From contig NZ_CP097843.1 in NCBI RefSeq assembly GCF_023611505.1, positions 434,001-498,000 on the forward strand: a stretch of DNA of 64,000 bases, written 5' to 3'. Position 1 is the stretch's first letter, and every line of letters starts with the position of its first letter. Source of the DNA: Streptococcus oralis (GTDB taxonomy: Bacteria; Bacillota; Bacilli; Lactobacillales; Streptococcaceae). This document shows positions 37,086 to 45,829 of this stretch, one piece after another. The position numbers and the translations under genes are program-made. The notes beneath the pieces are model-generated. The model saw only the letters and a program-made list of their open reading frames with translations, did not search any database and had not been told where the DNA came from.

Positions 37086-37280
37086 AAAAAGCTGTATTGG
37101 TGCCGAAACTTCACGGTTTGTATTGAACCCGCGCAATTAAGCAGGTGGGCAACTCGCTCTAACTGAAGCTGTTTCCGTGTGAGACGGCCTACATGCTGTT
37201 AGAAGACTTTTGTTTCCCTAATAATACAAAAATAGTCGGTCAACACTTAAGTGTGAAGTCGTACACCACAGCGTTTCTAT
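37086..37280 (-). ncRNA. ssrS: 6S RNA
   Basis: A transcript of about 195 bases on the minus strand ending GGCACCAATACAGCTTTTT, with the conserved closing region (GTTCAATACA, CGTGAAGTTTCGGCACC) and an internal bulged rod typical of Firmicutes 6S RNA, which binds sigma-A RNA polymerase in stationary phase. It has its own promoter and lies beside rarA, a position where 6S genes are often found. The tRNA-Lys follows 4 bases beyond its T run. Confidence 0.75.
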
Positions 37281-37286
37281 GTTTAT

Positions 37287-37314
37287 ATGATACCACTTTT
37301 TCAAAAAAAATCAA
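37287..37314 (-). promoter_or_regulatory. Promoter of 6S RNA
   Basis: On the minus strand TTGATT (37314-37309), 16 bases, TATCAT (37292-37287). The start point would be near 37280. Confidence 0.6.
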
Positions 37315-37343
37315 GAGGAAAATTTATTTTTTTGAAAAGGATT

Positions 37344-38633
37344 TCACAAGTCCCGTAATTTATCAATGGTTTCCTTGCGTTGCGCCAAGGCTCGTTCGTA
37401 TTTGCCGGTATCTTCTGGAGTAAAATAGTGGTGATTTTGGATTTTTTCTGGCAGATAGTCCTGCTTGACCCAATTTCCAGGATAGTTGTGGGGATAGAGA
37501 TAGTTTTGGGCGTTCCCAAGTTCCTTGCTTCCACTGTAGTGGCCATCGCGCAGGTGTCGAGGGATAGGCAAATGCCCTGATGTTTTGAGATCAGCAAGGG
37601 CCTTGTCCATCGCCACATAGGCTGAGTTGGATTTTGGAGAAAGGGCCAAGTCAATCACGACATTGGCAATGAGAATGCGAGCTTCTGGGAAGCCAATCTT
37701 TTGAGCAGCATCTAGAGCAGTTACAGTATGGATCTGAGCTTCAGGATTAGCCAAACCGATATCTTCATAGGCGATAACGGTCAAACGACGAGCGAGACTA
37801 GGCAGATCCCCAGCCTCAATCAAGCGGGCCGCGTAGTGGAGGCTGGCATCGACATCCGAGCCACGGATAGACTTTTGCAGGGCTGAGAGGACATCGTAGT
37901 GACCGTCCCCATCCTTGTCCATGGTAATATAGCTCTGCTGGAGGCTATTTTCCATGATATCAAGAGTGATATGGCGGATGCCCTTGTCATTCTCAGGGGT
38001 AGAGAGAACAGCCAAATCTAGTGAATTAAAGGCAGAACGGAGGTCTCCATTGGTAGATGTTGCGATAAAATCCAGCGCATCCTCATCTAGCTCAACTGGG
38101 AAATCAAATCCACGCTCAGGGTCAGATAGAGCTATCTGAATCGCTCCTTTGACATCTTGATTGGACAAGGGTTCTAACTCAAAAATCTGAACACGGCTAC
38201 GAATGGCTGGAGTGACTGAAAAGAAAGGATTTTCAGTCGTAGCCCCAATCATGATGACCAGACCACTTTCCAAGAGGGGAAGTAGAAAATCTTGTTTGGT
38301 TTTATCTAGTCGGTGAATCTCGTCCAGTAGCAGAACCAGTCCTCCAGAAAATTTAGCTTCTTCGGCGATTTCTTGCAGTCGCTTTTTACTATCAACAGTC
38401 GCATTGAAGGTCCGAAAGGCATACTTGGTCGTTCCAGCGATGGCAGAGGCGATACTGGTCTTTCCGATACCCGGAGGTCCGTAGAGAATCATGGAGGACA
38501 GGCGGTTGGCCTCCACCATGCGGCGGATGATTTTTCCTGATCCGACTAGATGCTTCTGACCGATGACCTGGTCGATGGTTTTTGGGCGCATGCGAAGTGC
38601 GAGATTGTCAGGCATAGCAGTCCTTTCTAACAT
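37344..38633 (-). CDS. rarA: Replication-associated recombination protein A (RarA/MgsA)
   Basis: A 429-residue AAA+ ATPase that acts at stalled replication forks. Walker A is YGPPGIGKTS near residue 50, Walker B LLLDEIHRLDK near 97, sensor 1 IGATTENPFFS near 130, and the C-terminal tetramerisation part includes the family's Y-V-A-MDKA and YLYPHNYPGNWVKQDYLP. RAMRPK-like RMRPKTIDQVIGQKHLVG opens the domain. It is a single gene upstream of 6S RNA. Confidence 0.95.
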   Translation of the reverse strand: MLERTAMPDNLALRMRPKTIDQVIGQKHLVGSGKIIRRMVEANRLSSMILYGPPGIGKTSIASAIAGTTKYAFRTFNATVDSKKRLQEIAEEAKFSGGLVLLLDEIHRLDKTKQDFLLPLLESGLVIMIGATTENPFFSVTPAIRSRVQIFELEPLSNQDVKGAIQIALSDPERGFDFPVELDEDALDFIATSTNGDLRSAFNSLDLAVLSTPENDKGIRHITLDIMENSLQQSYITMDKDGDGHYDVLSALQKSIRGSDVDASLHYAARLIEAGDLPSLARRLTVIAYEDIGLANPEAQIHTVTALDAAQKIGFPEARILIANVVIDLALSPKSNSAYVAMDKALADLKTSGHLPIPRHLRDGHYSGSKELGNAQNYLYPHNYPGNWVKQDYLPEKIQNHHYFTPEDTGKYERALAQRKETIDKLRDL

Positions 38634-38730
38634 GGATTTTCTGATGTATATGTGGTAAGATGGTAGTATCTATTTTAGCATAATTCCGAGTATTCGGGGC
38701 GATTTAAGAGTCGCATAGAAAGAGGACAAA

Positions 38731-39201
38731 ATGGCAACATACGGATTTTTAGATGTTTTAGAGGAAGAATTGGACAAGAACTTTCCTTTTGACTTTGAGA
38801 TTAGCTGGGACAAGCGCAATCATGCGGTTGAAGTCAGTTTTCTATTAGAGGCACAAAATGCTGCAGGAGTAAAGATGCTGGACGAGGACGGAGAGGTGTC
38901 ATCAGACGACATTCTCTTTGAGGAAGCAGTTCTTTTCTACAATCCTGCCAAGTCAACAGTCAATGCGGACGATTATCTGACTGTCATTCCTTACTTACCT
39001 AAAAAAGGATTCTCTCGTGAATTTTTAGCCTATTTTTCCCTATTCCTCAAAGACACTGCAGAGGTTGGGCTGGATGCGCTCATGGACTTTTTGGAAGACC
39101 CAGAAGCAGAAGAATTTGTCATGGAATGGAACCAAGAAGTCTTTGAAGAAGGAAAAGTCGGCTTGGAAGAAGGAGAGTTTTATCCTTATCCGAGATACTA
39201 G
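38731..39201 (+). CDS. DUF3013 family protein
   Basis: A 156-residue acidic protein (many Glu and Asp; pI clearly low) of the DUF3013 family, found in streptococci near prmA. No membrane segment or catalytic motif is seen. GAAAGAGGA precedes the ATG. It begins a plus-strand run that continues through the hypothetical, NUDIX, prmA and rsmE genes. Function is unknown. Confidence 0.75.
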   Translation: MATYGFLDVLEEELDKNFPFDFEISWDKRNHAVEVSFLLEAQNAAGVKMLDEDGEVSSDDILFEEAVLFYNPAKSTVNADDYLTVIPYLPKKGFSREFLAYFSLFLKDTAEVGLDALMDFLEDPEAEEFVMEWNQEVFEEGKVGLEEGEFYPYPRY

Positions 39202-39238
39202 GAAACTTTAAAAATAAGGAATTCAAAGAGGAGAGAGC

Positions 39239-39781
39239 ATGTTAGAGAAAATCAAACAAATTTTTATGAGAAAGTCAGATAAATCTGAGTTTTCTTCCTC
39301 TTCTCTTCCTCGCAATCGCTTTGCGGATCTAGATTTCGAGCGAGTATTGAAGTTTGGAACTCGTCGCCTCGTTAATGAGGAGGGACGCTACGCAGAGGAT
39401 GGTAAAATCACAGAACTTGAATTTCCTGAAGATTTTGCGGAATTTGAATTTCTAGTTGGTTTTAAGACGGAGGAAGAAGAGCAGTTTCAACAACTATTAG
39501 CTCGTTTAAATAGTATTGACAATGCCATTCAGTCTTGTTTGGAAAGTGAGATGCAACAACCCATCCCTCAGTTTGCCAAGGATTTGGGCTATACTCAGAA
39601 GAGGTGGGAAAGGACATTTTACTTCCATCCTTGGGTATTAAGTTTTGAGGAAAATCCGCCTAATCTTCGCTATGTTGCAGATTATGTAAATGATGAGTTT
39701 ACCGTTTATTTTGCTAAAAAACATGGTAGATGGCAGGCATACTGGGATGCAGATTGCCAAAAGGTGATTGAAGAAAGCTAG
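39239..39781 (+). CDS. Hypothetical protein, 180 residues
   Basis: A soluble, acidic protein preceded by an excellent ribosome-binding site (GAGGAGAGAGC). It contains several Phe/Trp-rich strands (FYFHPWVLSFEENPP; FTVYFAKKHGRWQAYWDAD) that suggest a small alpha/beta fold, and a Ser-rich linker near residue 18. I recognise no family. It lies between the DUF3013 and NUDIX genes and may be co-transcribed. Confidence 0.7.
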   Translation: MLEKIKQIFMRKSDKSEFSSSSLPRNRFADLDFERVLKFGTRRLVNEEGRYAEDGKITELEFPEDFAEFEFLVGFKTEEEEQFQQLLARLNSIDNAIQSCLESEMQQPIPQFAKDLGYTQKRWERTFYFHPWVLSFEENPPNLRYVADYVNDEFTVYFAKKHGRWQAYWDADCQKVIEES

Positions 39782-39830
39782 CTAGGGGTTTTCTATAGAG
39801 TAGTAGTTATGATAAGAAAAGGTCATCATC

Positions 39831-40265
39831 ATGGAATTATTGGATAAACACTTGGATTTTACGGGTTGTAAAATTGCCCTCTTTTGTGGAGATAAGCTAC
39901 TGACCATCTTGCGTGATGACAAGGACAATATCCCTTGGCCCAATATGTGGGAATTGCCAGGTGGTGGTCGCGAAGGGGACGAAAGTCCTTTCGAGTGCGC
40001 AGCGCGTGAAGTTTATGAAGAACTAGGAATTCATCTGACTGAGGATTGCCTGCTCTGGAGCAAGGTCTACCCCAGCATGCTCTATGAAGGTCGGCAGTCT
40101 GTCTTTATGGTCGGTCAGCTAAGTCAAGAACAATTCGACAATATCAACTTTGGAGATGAAGGACAGGCTTATAAGCTGATGAGCATTGAGGAATTTTTGA
40201 ATTCTAAACAAGCTGTGCCTCAGCTACAGGCGAGATTGAGGGATTATTTAAAAGAAAGTGAATAG
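39831..40265 (+). CDS. NUDIX hydrolase
   Basis: A 144-residue hydrolase of nucleoside diphosphates linked to another moiety. The Nudix box is complete: GGGREGDESPFE, then the REVYEELGI segment near residue 60, which binds the catalytic metal. ELPGG just upstream is typical of MutT-like members. The substrate is not predictable from sequence. It sits ahead of the prmA leader. Confidence 0.88.
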   Translation: MELLDKHLDFTGCKIALFCGDKLLTILRDDKDNIPWPNMWELPGGGREGDESPFECAAREVYEELGIHLTEDCLLWSKVYPSMLYEGRQSVFMVGQLSQEQFDNINFGDEGQAYKLMSIEEFLNSKQAVPQLQARLRDYLKESE

Positions 40266-40296
40266 AAAGGATGGTTCGGTTACATTTCTAAACTGA

Positions 40297-40388
40297 ACCC
40301 GCCCTAAACACTGTGCCAAAAAGATAAACTTCTCTTAGACACAAGCGTCTTCAGAGAGTTTCCTATTTTGGCTTTGTGTTTTACGGGC
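40297..40388 (+). ncRNA. Long structured leader of prmA
   Basis: Stacked complementary segments form one extended hairpin: CCCG with CGGG (near 40298 and 40383), AAACAC with GTGTTT (40306-40311; 40376-40381), GCCAAAA with TTTTGGC (40315-40321; 40366-40372), AACTTCTCT with AGAGAGTTT, and an apical AGAC...GTCT. It ends about 15 bases before the prmA ATG, and no ordinary ribosome-binding site is visible there. It may control translation of prmA. Confidence 0.5.
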
Positions 40389-40402
40389 TTGGTATCTTAA
40401 TT

Positions 40403-41353
40403 ATGGAAACATGGCAAGAGTTAAAAGTTACAGTGAAGCGTGAGGGAGAGGAGCTGGTCTCCAATCTCTTGATTGAGCTGGGGGCGCAAGGTGTTGCGAT
40501 CGAGGACAGTATGGACTATGTGGGAAATGTGGATCGCTTCGGTGAGATTTTCCCTGAGGTCGAGCAACAAGAAGAAATTGTGGTGACCGCCTACTATCCT
40601 GATACGGTTGATGTGGTAACGGTTGAAATGGACTTGAAGGCTCGTCTAGCAGAATTGACCGATTTTATGGATCTAGGAGAGGTCAAGATGGGCACGACTG
40701 CCTTGGCTGAGGAAGACTGGGCAGACAACTGGAAGAAATATTATGAACCAGCTCGTATCACCCATGATTTGACCATCGTGCCATCCTGGACGGACTATGA
40801 GGCGACTGCGGGAGAAAAGATTATCAAACTGGATCCTGGTATGGCCTTTGGGACTGGAACGCATCCAACGACCAAGATGAGCCTCTTTGCTTTGGAGCAG
40901 GTTCTTCGTGGTGGCGAAACGGTGCTAGATGTGGGGACTGGTTCAGGTGTCCTTTCTATCGCTAGCTCGCTGCTTGGTGCCAAGGAAATTTTCGCCTATG
41001 ACCTAGATGATGTGGCAGTTCGTGTGGCTCAGGAAAATATTGAGCTCAACCCTGGCATGGAAAACATCCATGTTGCTGCTGGAGATTTGCTCAAGGGTGT
41101 GGAGATTGAAGCAGATGTCATTGTGGCTAATATCTTGGCGGATATTCTCATTCATCTGACAGACGATGCTTATCGTTTGGTCAAGGACGAAGGCTACCTG
41201 ATTATGAGTGGGATTATCAAGGACAAGTGGGACATGGTGCGAGAGTCAGCTGAGTCAGCTGGATTTTTCCTTGAAACTCACATGATTCAAGGGGAATGGA
41301 ATGCCTGTGTCTTTAAGAAAACCAAGGATATTTCAGGTGTGATTGGAGGCTAG
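40403..41353 (+). CDS. prmA: Ribosomal protein L11 methyltransferase
   Basis: A 316-residue SAM-dependent enzyme that trimethylates ribosomal protein L11. N-terminal [20 protein letters not shown] is the substrate-recognition domain; the SAM site is [15 protein letters not shown] near residue 178 and a motif [12 protein letters not shown] follows near 245. I choose ATG 40403; the upstream in-frame TTG lies in the hairpin leader. The start region lacks a strong Shine-Dalgarno sequence. rsmE follows with 1 base between. Confidence 0.94.
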   Translation: METWQELKVTVKREGEELVSNLLIELGAQGVAIEDSMDYVGNVDRFGEIFPEVEQQEEIVVTAYYPDTVDVVTVEMDLKARLAELTDFMDLGEVKMGTTALAEEDWADNWKKYYEPARITHDLTIVPSWTDYEATAGEKIIKLDPGMAFGTGTHPTTKMSLFALEQVLRGGETVLDVGTGSGVLSIASSLLGAKEIFAYDLDDVAVRVAQENIELNPGMENIHVAAGDLLKGVEIEADVIVANILADILIHLTDDAYRLVKDEGYLIMSGIIKDKWDMVRESAESAGFFLETHMIQGEWNACVFKKTKDISGVIGG

Positions 41354-41354
41354 C

Positions 41355-42098
41355 ATGCAGCAGTATTTTGTCAAGGGCAGTGCAGTCTCTCCTGTCACTA
41401 TTGAGGACAAGGAAACCAGCAAGCATATGTTTCAGGTCATGCGCTTGAAAGAAGATGATGAGGTGACCTTGGTCTTTGATGATGGTATCAAGCGCTTGGC
41501 GCGCGTGCTAGATGTGGAAAAACGTCAGTTTGAGTTGATTCAAGAATTAGCTGACAATGTGGAACTGCCAATCCAAGTGACCATCGCATCAGGATTTCCC
41601 AAGGGAGATAAGCTGGAGTTCATCACTCAGAAAGTAACAGAACTTGGTGCTAGCCAAATCTGGGCCTTCCCTGCCGATTGGTCAGTTGCCAAATGGGACG
41701 GCAAGAAATTGGGCAAAAAAGTCGAAAAACTGGAAAAAATCGCCCTTGGAGCAGCAGAGCAAAGCAAGCGTAATCTCGTTCCAAGTATCCAGCTTTTCGA
41801 GAAAAAAGCAGATTTTCTAGCCCAACTGGCCCAGTTTGACTCTATCGTAGTGGCCTATGAAGAGTTAGCTAAAGAAGGAGAAACCGCTGCTCTCTTACAA
41901 GCAGTCACTGGTCTTGAAAAAGGAGCCAAATTGCTCTTTATCTTTGGCCCAGAAGGCGGTCTCTCACCAGCAGAAATTGAAAGTTTTGAAGCTAAAGGAG
42001 CCGTCTTGGCAGGGCTTGGCCCTCGCATCTTGCGAGCAGAAACAGCGCCGCTTTACGCTCTATCAGCCCTTAGCGTATTATTAGAATTAGAGAAATAA
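41355..42098 (+). CDS. rsmE: 16S rRNA (uracil1498-N3)-methyltransferase
   Basis: A 247-residue SPOUT-class methyltransferase acting on the 30S subunit. The C-terminal trefoil-knot motifs are IFGPEGGLSPAEIE and LGPRILRAETAPLYALS. ATG 41355 has GGAGG at 41345-41349, inside the end of prmA, so the genes are coupled. The N-terminal PUA-like part begins MQQYFVKGSAV. Confidence 0.94.
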   Translation: MQQYFVKGSAVSPVTIEDKETSKHMFQVMRLKEDDEVTLVFDDGIKRLARVLDVEKRQFELIQELADNVELPIQVTIASGFPKGDKLEFITQKVTELGASQIWAFPADWSVAKWDGKKLGKKVEKLEKIALGAAEQSKRNLVPSIQLFEKKADFLAQLAQFDSIVVAYEELAKEGETAALLQAVTGLEKGAKLLFIFGPEGGLSPAEIESFEAKGAVLAGLGPRILRAETAPLYALSALSVLLELEK

Positions 42099-42108
42099 GA
42101 GGAAGAAA

Positions 42109-43905
42109 ATGGAACAAAAACACCGTTCAGAATTTCCAGAAAAGGAACTTTGGGATTTAACTGCCCTATACCAAGACCGTGAGGATTTCTTGCGTGCAAT
42201 CGAGAAAACGCGCGAAGACATCAACCAATTTAGCCGTGATTACAAGGGTAATCTTCACACTTTTGAGGATTTCGAGAAGGCCTTTGCGGAATTGGAACAA
42301 ATCTATATCCAGATGAGTCATATCGGCAATTATGCCTTTATGCCTCAGACGACAGACTATAGCAATGAAGATTTTGCTAATATCGCCCAAGCTGGGATGG
42401 AATTTGAAACAGACGCCAGCGTAGCCTTGACCTTCTTTGACGACGCCTTGGTGGTTGCAGATGAGGAGGTCTTAGACCGTTTGGGTGAATTGCCTCACTT
42501 GACGGCAGCCATTCGTCAAGCCAAAATCAAAAAAGCCCACTATCTAGGGGCTGATGTGGAAAAGGCCTTGACCAATCTGGGTGAAGTTTTCTACAGTCCA
42601 CAGGACATTTACACTAAGATGCGAGCTGGGGACTTTGAAATGGCTGACTTTGAAGCCCATGGCAAGACCTACAAAAATAGCTTTGTGACCTATGAGAACT
42701 TCTATCAAAACCACGAGGATGCTGAGGTTCGTGAGAAATCCTTCCGTTCCTTCTCAGAAGGACTCCGTAAGCACCAGAATACAGCTGCGGCAACCTATCT
42801 AGCTCAGGTTAAGTCTGAAAAACTATTGGCAGATATGAAGGGTTACGACTCAGTCTTTGACTATCTTCTGGCTGAGCAAGAAGTGGATCGTGCCATGTTT
42901 GACCGCCAGATTGACCTCATCATGAAGGACTTTGCACCAGTAGCTCAGAGATACCTCAAGCATGTTGCCAAGGTTAATGGTCTTGAAAAGATGACTTTTG
43001 CTGACTGGAAATTGGACTTGGATAGCGCTCTTAATCCTGAAGTGACTATTGACGACGCCTATGATTTGGTCATGAAGTCAGTAGAACCTTTGGGACAAGA
43101 ATATTGTCAGGAAGTTGCGCGCTATCAAGAAGAACGTTGGGTGGACTTCGCTGCCAATAGTGGCAAGGATTCTGGTGGTTATGCGGCGGATCCATATCGC
43201 GTGCACCCTTATGTCCTTATGAGTTGGACAGGCCGTTTGAGCGATGTCTATACCTTGATTCATGAGATCGGGCATTCTGGTCAATTTATCTTTTCTGACA
43301 ATCATCAGAGTTACTTTAATGCCCACATGTCTACTTATTACGTCGAAGCGCCGTCAACCTTCAATGAATTGCTTTTAAGTGATTATTTGGAACATCAGTC
43401 TGACGATCCTCGTCAAAAACGCTTTGCTCTTGCCCACCGCTTGACAGATACCTACTTCCATAACTTTATTACCCACCTCTTGGAAGCAGCCTTCCAGCGC
43501 AAGGTATATACACTGATTGAAGAAGGGGAGACCTTTGGAGCAAGCAAGCTCAACAGCATTATGAAGGAAGTTTTGACAGATTTCTGGGGAGATGCTATTG
43601 AAATTGACGACGATGCGGCACTCACTTGGATGCGCCAAGCCCACTATTACATGGGCTTGTATAGCTACACTTACTCAGCTGGACTTGTGATCTCGACTGC
43701 GGGTTACCTTCATCTGAAACATTCAGAAACTGGAGCTGAAGACTGGATCAATCTTCTTAAGTCAGGTGGTAGCAAGACACCACTTGAGTCAGCCATGATT
43801 ATCGGAGCCGATATCTCAACAGATAAACCACTACGTGATACCATCCAGTTCTTGTCTGACACAGTTGATCAGATTATCGCCTACAGTGCTGAGTTGGGGG
43901 AGTAA
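42109..43905 (+). CDS. pepF: Oligoendopeptidase F
   Basis: A cytoplasmic M3-family zinc peptidase of 598 residues that cuts peptides of roughly 7-17 residues. The zinc motif is LIHEIGHSGQF (HExxH) near residue 387, with the downstream Glu in YYVEAPSTFNE. The start follows rsmE by 10 bases with GAGGAAG. It ends at a repeat element that carries the terminator. Confidence 0.95.
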   Translation: MEQKHRSEFPEKELWDLTALYQDREDFLRAIEKTREDINQFSRDYKGNLHTFEDFEKAFAELEQIYIQMSHIGNYAFMPQTTDYSNEDFANIAQAGMEFETDASVALTFFDDALVVADEEVLDRLGELPHLTAAIRQAKIKKAHYLGADVEKALTNLGEVFYSPQDIYTKMRAGDFEMADFEAHGKTYKNSFVTYENFYQNHEDAEVREKSFRSFSEGLRKHQNTAAATYLAQVKSEKLLADMKGYDSVFDYLLAEQEVDRAMFDRQIDLIMKDFAPVAQRYLKHVAKVNGLEKMTFADWKLDLDSALNPEVTIDDAYDLVMKSVEPLGQEYCQEVARYQEERWVDFAANSGKDSGGYAADPYRVHPYVLMSWTGRLSDVYTLIHEIGHSGQFIFSDNHQSYFNAHMSTYYVEAPSTFNELLLSDYLEHQSDDPRQKRFALAHRLTDTYFHNFITHLLEAAFQRKVYTLIEEGETFGASKLNSIMKEVLTDFWGDAIEIDDDAALTWMRQAHYYMGLYSYTYSAGLVISTAGYLHLKHSETGAEDWINLLKSGGSKTPLESAMIIGADISTDKPLRDTIQFLSDTVDQIIAYSAELGE

Positions 43906-43907
43906 AT

Positions 43908-44073
43908 TAAAAGAGTCTGGGACAAAAGTCTAACCTTAAATAAAAAAAGCGAACAAAATGAGTTATCTGATACTCAGAATTCTGTCTTGTTCGCTTTTTT
44001 TCTAATCTATCGATTTTAAAAATTTATAATAAAGAATTCCTAAAATCAAAATTTTTTGTCCCGGCCTCTTAAA
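43908..44073. repeat. Inverted-repeat-bounded element containing a terminator
   Basis: TTAAAAGAGTCTGGGACAAA (43908-43927) and TTTTTTGTCCCGGCCTCTTA (44052-44071) are near-complementary ends of a segment of about 165 bases. Inside, AAAAAAAGCGAACAAAA / TCTTGTTCGCTTTTTTT (43944-44001) is a strong bidirectional terminator for pepF and the convergent SnoaL gene. The 'gggacaaaa ... ttttgtccc' ends look like a known kind of streptococcal intergenic repeat; I do not name the family. Confidence 0.65.
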
Positions 44074-44463
44074 TTATCCCCAAAAGCTATCTTCTTCAGC
44101 TTGATCTGAAGAGAAGAGCCAAACTTCTTTGATTTTTCCGTCTTCAATACGGAAGAGGTCAATCCCGTTCATATTGAGTTCAGTACCATCAGCACGTGTT
44201 CCGAGAAAAGTAACATTAGCTGCGATTAAATCCTTATTGTCAGAAACCCAATTTGTTATCACCTTAAAGGTTCCATTAGTTTTCTCAGCAAATGTAGCTA
44301 GGTGAGATCCTAGCTTGTCCTTACCAATAACTGTGCCAGATATATTATGATTACCAGGTTGATGCCAGACAATATCATCTGCCATCGTTTCAAAGACACC
44401 AGGAAAGTCACCAGCAATTAAAGCTTGGTTATAAGCGTTGAAAATTTCTAAGTTTGTTGACAT
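44074..44463 (-). CDS. SnoaL-like (NTF2-fold) protein
   Basis: A 129-residue single-domain protein with the cone-shaped NTF2/SnoaL pattern: IFNAYNQALIAGDFPGVFET, DDIVWHQPG and DLFRIEDGKIKEVWLFSSD. Such proteins bind or isomerise small hydrophobic molecules. I choose ATG 44463, with GGAG upstream; longer starts would run through the promoter. It is divergent from an HxlR regulator, which probably controls it in response to an electrophile or redox signal. Confidence 0.82.
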   Translation of the reverse strand: MSTNLEIFNAYNQALIAGDFPGVFETMADDIVWHQPGNHNISGTVIGKDKLGSHLATFAEKTNGTFKVITNWVSDNKDLIAANVTFLGTRADGTELNMNGIDLFRIEDGKIKEVWLFSSDQAEEDSFWG

Positions 44464-44531
44464 ATCTATTCTCCATTTCTTTTTTATGGTATAATTGTAA
44501 CAGTTAAAATCAAAAAAATAAGTAGACACTT

Positions 44532-44571
44532 TTTTGATAGCTAGTATCAAAAGTAGTACTATTGTTGCTAC
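44532..44571. promoter_or_regulatory. Palindromes between SnoaL and HxlR genes, probable operators
   Basis: TTTTGATA (44532-44539) and TATCAAAA (44545-44552) form a perfect repeat around GCTAG. GTAG...CTAC (44553-44571) forms a second, adjacent one. Both lie in the divergent promoter region. Confidence 0.6.
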
Positions 44572-44613
44572 TAAAAGATAAATTTTTTAAAAAAAATAGA
44601 AAGAAGATGTTTT

Positions 44614-44961
44614 ATGCCAAATAAAGTGAGTGAGTATGGTATTTGCCCATTTGCGACAACGCAAAGGGTTTTAACAGGGAAATGGGCACTGGTAATCATT
44701 TATCAGTTGAGTACGGGTACCAAACGATTTAAAGAATTGCAGAGATTATTGCCTGGGATTACTCAAACTATTTTGACCCGTCATCTCCGTCAATTAGAAA
44801 AGGATAAGATTGTTCAACGAAAGGTCTATGCCGAAGTTCCCCCACGAGTTGAGTACAGCTTAACCGAAATGGGGCAGGAATTCAGAGTTGTTTTAGATGC
44901 TGTCGAGAAATGGGGTCTAGATTATATCAAGTTGCTAAATGCTAATGAGATAGGCAACTGA
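44614..44961 (+). CDS. HxlR-family transcriptional regulator
   Basis: A 115-residue winged-helix regulator. The family core is visible: CPFATTQRVLTGKWALVIIY at the N-terminus, with the Cys that serves as a redox sensor in several members, then RFKELQRLLPGITQTILTRH and YSLTEMGQEF. It is divergent from the SnoaL gene and likely represses it. AGAAAGAAG precedes the start. Confidence 0.87.
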   Translation: MPNKVSEYGICPFATTQRVLTGKWALVIIYQLSTGTKRFKELQRLLPGITQTILTRHLRQLEKDKIVQRKVYAEVPPRVEYSLTEMGQEFRVVLDAVEKWGLDYIKLLNANEIGN

Positions 44962-45106
44962 TAAGTCCTATAGAGGGAATGTATTTTTAATCGCATCCCT
45001 CAATTAAAAGACAGTAAGGCAAACCAGTAAATTTCCAGTCAATTTTCTTGAAACCCTTTCCTTCTTTTGATAGACTAATACATAGTTTAAAAAAAGGAGA
45101 CTTATC

Positions 45107-45775
45107 ATGAAAAAATTTATTGCTGAATTAATCGGTACATTTATGCTTGTGTTCATCGGAACAGGAGCTGTTGTTTTTGGGAATGGTGTTGAAGGTCTTG
45201 GCCACCTTGGGATTGCTCTTGCTTTTGGTTTGGCCATCGTAGTTGCAGCTTTCTCAATCGGAACTGTTTCAGGGGCTCACTTGAATCCAGCGGTTTCGAT
45301 CGCTATGTTTGTAAACAAACGTTTGTCATCTTCAGAGCTTGTAAACTACATCCTTGGACAAGTAGTTGGAGCTTTCCTTGCGTCAGCTGCAGTATTCTTC
45401 CTCTTGTCTAACTCGGGCATGTCAACTGCTAGTCTTGGTGAAAATGCCTTAGCAAACGGTGTCACTGTCTTTGGTGGATTCTTGTTTGAAGTCATCGCAA
45501 CTTTCTTGTTTGTCCTAGTTATCATGACTGTAACATCAGCAAGCAAAGGTAATGGTGCAATCGCTGGTTTGGTGATTGGTTTGTCATTGACAGCTTTGAT
45601 CCTTGTGGGCTTGAACATCACTGGCCTTTCAGTAAACCCAGCCCGTAGCTTGGCACCAGCTGTCTTGGTAGGTGGTGCAGCCCTTCAACAAGTATGGATT
45701 TTCATCCTTGCCCCAATCGTTGGTGGTATTCTTGCAGCTCTTGTTGCGAAAAACTTTCTTGGAACAGAAGAATAA
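45107..45775 (+). CDS. Aquaporin / major intrinsic protein
   Basis: A 222-residue channel with six helices and the two half-helix selectivity motifs: HLNPAVS near residue 65 and SVNPARS near 172. The N-terminal KKFIAELIGTFMLVFIGTGA is typical of bacterial aquaporins. It could pass water or, as reported for a pneumococcal homologue, hydrogen peroxide. It is a single gene with GGAG and its own terminator. Confidence 0.9.
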   Translation: MKKFIAELIGTFMLVFIGTGAVVFGNGVEGLGHLGIALAFGLAIVVAAFSIGTVSGAHLNPAVSIAMFVNKRLSSSELVNYILGQVVGAFLASAAVFFLLSNSGMSTASLGENALANGVTVFGGFLFEVIATFLFVLVIMTVTSASKGNGAIAGLVIGLSLTALILVGLNITGLSVNPARSLAPAVLVGGAALQQVWIFILAPIVGGILAALVAKNFLGTEE

Positions 45776-45784
45776 TTGAAACTC

Positions 45785-45823
45785 AAAAAGCCTTGCTCCT
45801 CATCTTGAGGAGCAAGGCTTTTT
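45785..45823 (+). terminator. Terminator of the aquaporin gene
   Basis: AAAAAGCCTTGCTCCTC / GAGGAGCAAGGCTTTTT, a 17-base perfect stem around ATCTT. Confidence 0.95.
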
Positions 45824-45829
45824 CGTATG

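Noticed and set aside
37193..37423. A 76-codon plus-strand frame across the 6S promoter
   Set aside because: It overlaps 6S RNA and the 3' end of rarA on the other strand and has no coding character.
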